64,000 nucleotides of DNA, from the NCBI GenBank assembly GCA_002454045.1, contig DKID01000004.1:8462-72461 (forward strand), in the 5' to 3' direction. Origin of the DNA: Nitrospina sp. UBA6727. Lineage in GTDB: Bacteria > Nitrospinota > Nitrospinia > Nitrospinales > VA-1. The notes beneath the pieces are model-generated. The model saw only the letters and a program-made list of their open reading frames with translations, ran no database searches and had not been told where the DNA came from. Shown in pieces: positions 63,430-64,000 of this stretch. Made by a program: the position numbers and the translations under genes. Each line of letters begins with the position of its first letter. The first letter of the stretch is position 1.

Positions 63430-64000
63430 TTAAAAAGAATACTGCACACCTAGTTCAAAGTTATGTGTATTGACACTTTGTGTAATCGGAATTTCTAACA
63501 ACACTTCCCCCTCACTCATAGTCTCATCAATCTCTGTAACCCTATAATCAAGATCATTCATAGCAAAATAACGATAGCCAAGAATTAAATCTACTCGCGG
63601 ACTCACGGCATAACTTATCCCTGCCAGAATCTGATAAGCAAATTCTTCGTTTTCTGCTTCTTCTTCCCAACCAACACCAAGACCAACTCCTAGATATGGA
63701 GTAATAGGTCCGTTGATTGTAATGTCATAAATAAGATTAAACATAAAAGAGTGAATCTTTCGATCATCCATATATTTACCCGCAGAAACTTTTTGTGAAA
63801 ATGGAACATATTGATTTTGATCATCTTTGGCTCCGACTGAGAATTCTCCAGACACTACCATCTCATCCACATCTGCCTGTCTAAAAGTATATTCAGCCTC
63901 CACTCGCAAACCATTTTCTAATTTTCTCCCAAGACTTACGGAAACACCCATACCAGTATCAAAGCTAACCTCATCAACTCCTGCCACATCTACTGACCCC
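63430..64000 (-). CDS. Outer-membrane beta-barrel protein (5' end beyond the window)
   Basis: The frame is open to the right edge; about 190 C-terminal residues are visible. They show alternating strands of an OmpA/opacity-type barrel: RKLENGLRVEAEYTFRQADVDE, ITPYLGVGLGVGWEEEA, LAGISYAVSPRVDLILGYRYF and the terminal NFELGVQYSF with C-terminal phenylalanine for BAM recognition. The gene is much richer in A and T than its neighbours, suggesting a different origin. The signal peptide is outside the window. Confidence 0.82.
   Translation of the reverse strand, partial: GSVDVAGVDEVSFDTGMGVSVSLGRKLENGLRVEAEYTFRQADVDEMVVSGEFSVGAKDDQNQYVPFSQKVSAGKYMDDRKIHSFMFNLIYDITINGPITPYLGVGLGVGWEEEAENEEFAYQILAGISYAVSPRVDLILGYRYFAMNDLDYRVTEIDETMSEGEVLLEIPITQSVNTHNFELGVQYSF

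Noticed and set aside
1..64000. CRISPR array, complete prophage or insertion sequence
   Set aside because: No regularly spaced repeats, no cas genes, no transposase or phage structural genes were seen.

Overview
The window reads as chromosome of a Gram-negative, respiring bacterium with about 50 percent GC and dense gene packing. Outer-membrane barrels, a LolA-like protein, a SPOR protein, an F-type ATP synthase, several c-type cytochromes and many copper proteins support this. The mix (large multicopper oxidase, ethylbenzene-dehydrogenase-like haem domain, cupredoxin/carboxypeptidase-regulatory proteins, fused TatD-radical SAM protein) recalls Nitrospinota or deep-branching relatives of Deltaproteobacteria. 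That placement is inference from gene content, not from a phylogeny.

Layout. 1-8786: glutamate synthase large subunit (cut by the left edge), a broken CBS-ACT gene, leuA, cmoA with an apparent ATC start, an FmdB-type zinc ribbon protein, tRNA-Pro(CGG), an atypical J-domain protein, and an Lcl-domain protein coupled to a small unknown gene. 8901-12555: two Opp/Dpp-type permeases separated by recQ. 12684-17848: ubiD-uvrA and a convergent secreted DsrE-like protein. 17975-24624: complete ATP synthase operon (atpZ-B-E-F-H-A-G-D-C) on the minus strand. 24716-30486: ferredoxin, then the conserved run holB-ricT-metG-tatD, with tatD fused to a radical SAM domain. 30594-41229: housekeeping and small genes, including a dihaem peroxidase, msrA, a slipin, a HEAT-repeat protein, a glycosyltransferase, a polyprenyl synthase, a TPR-cupredoxin protein, a SPOR protein and argS. 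41497-43953: a compositionally different copper cassette with a CopA-CopB fusion. 44018-50638: a uracil-DNA glycosylase, an outer-membrane barrel/ABC/LolA-like export operon and a TlpA-like thioredoxin.

50994-60444 is the most unusual part. A cupredoxin-like protein lies directly before a three-haem cytochrome fused to an ethylbenzene-dehydrogenase-type haem-b domain. After two tiny genes, a 1650-residue multicopper oxidase is paired with a second cupredoxin paralogue in an operon that ends at a strong terminator. The oxidase carries its copper motifs in permuted order. With the TPR-fused paralogue at 36965, these genes suggest a periplasmic electron-transfer system joining copper and haem carriers; its substrate cannot be read from sequence. 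The right end holds an HtrA-type protease, a CysH-type reductase, a small membrane-anchored protein and an AT-rich barrel gene cut by the window edge.
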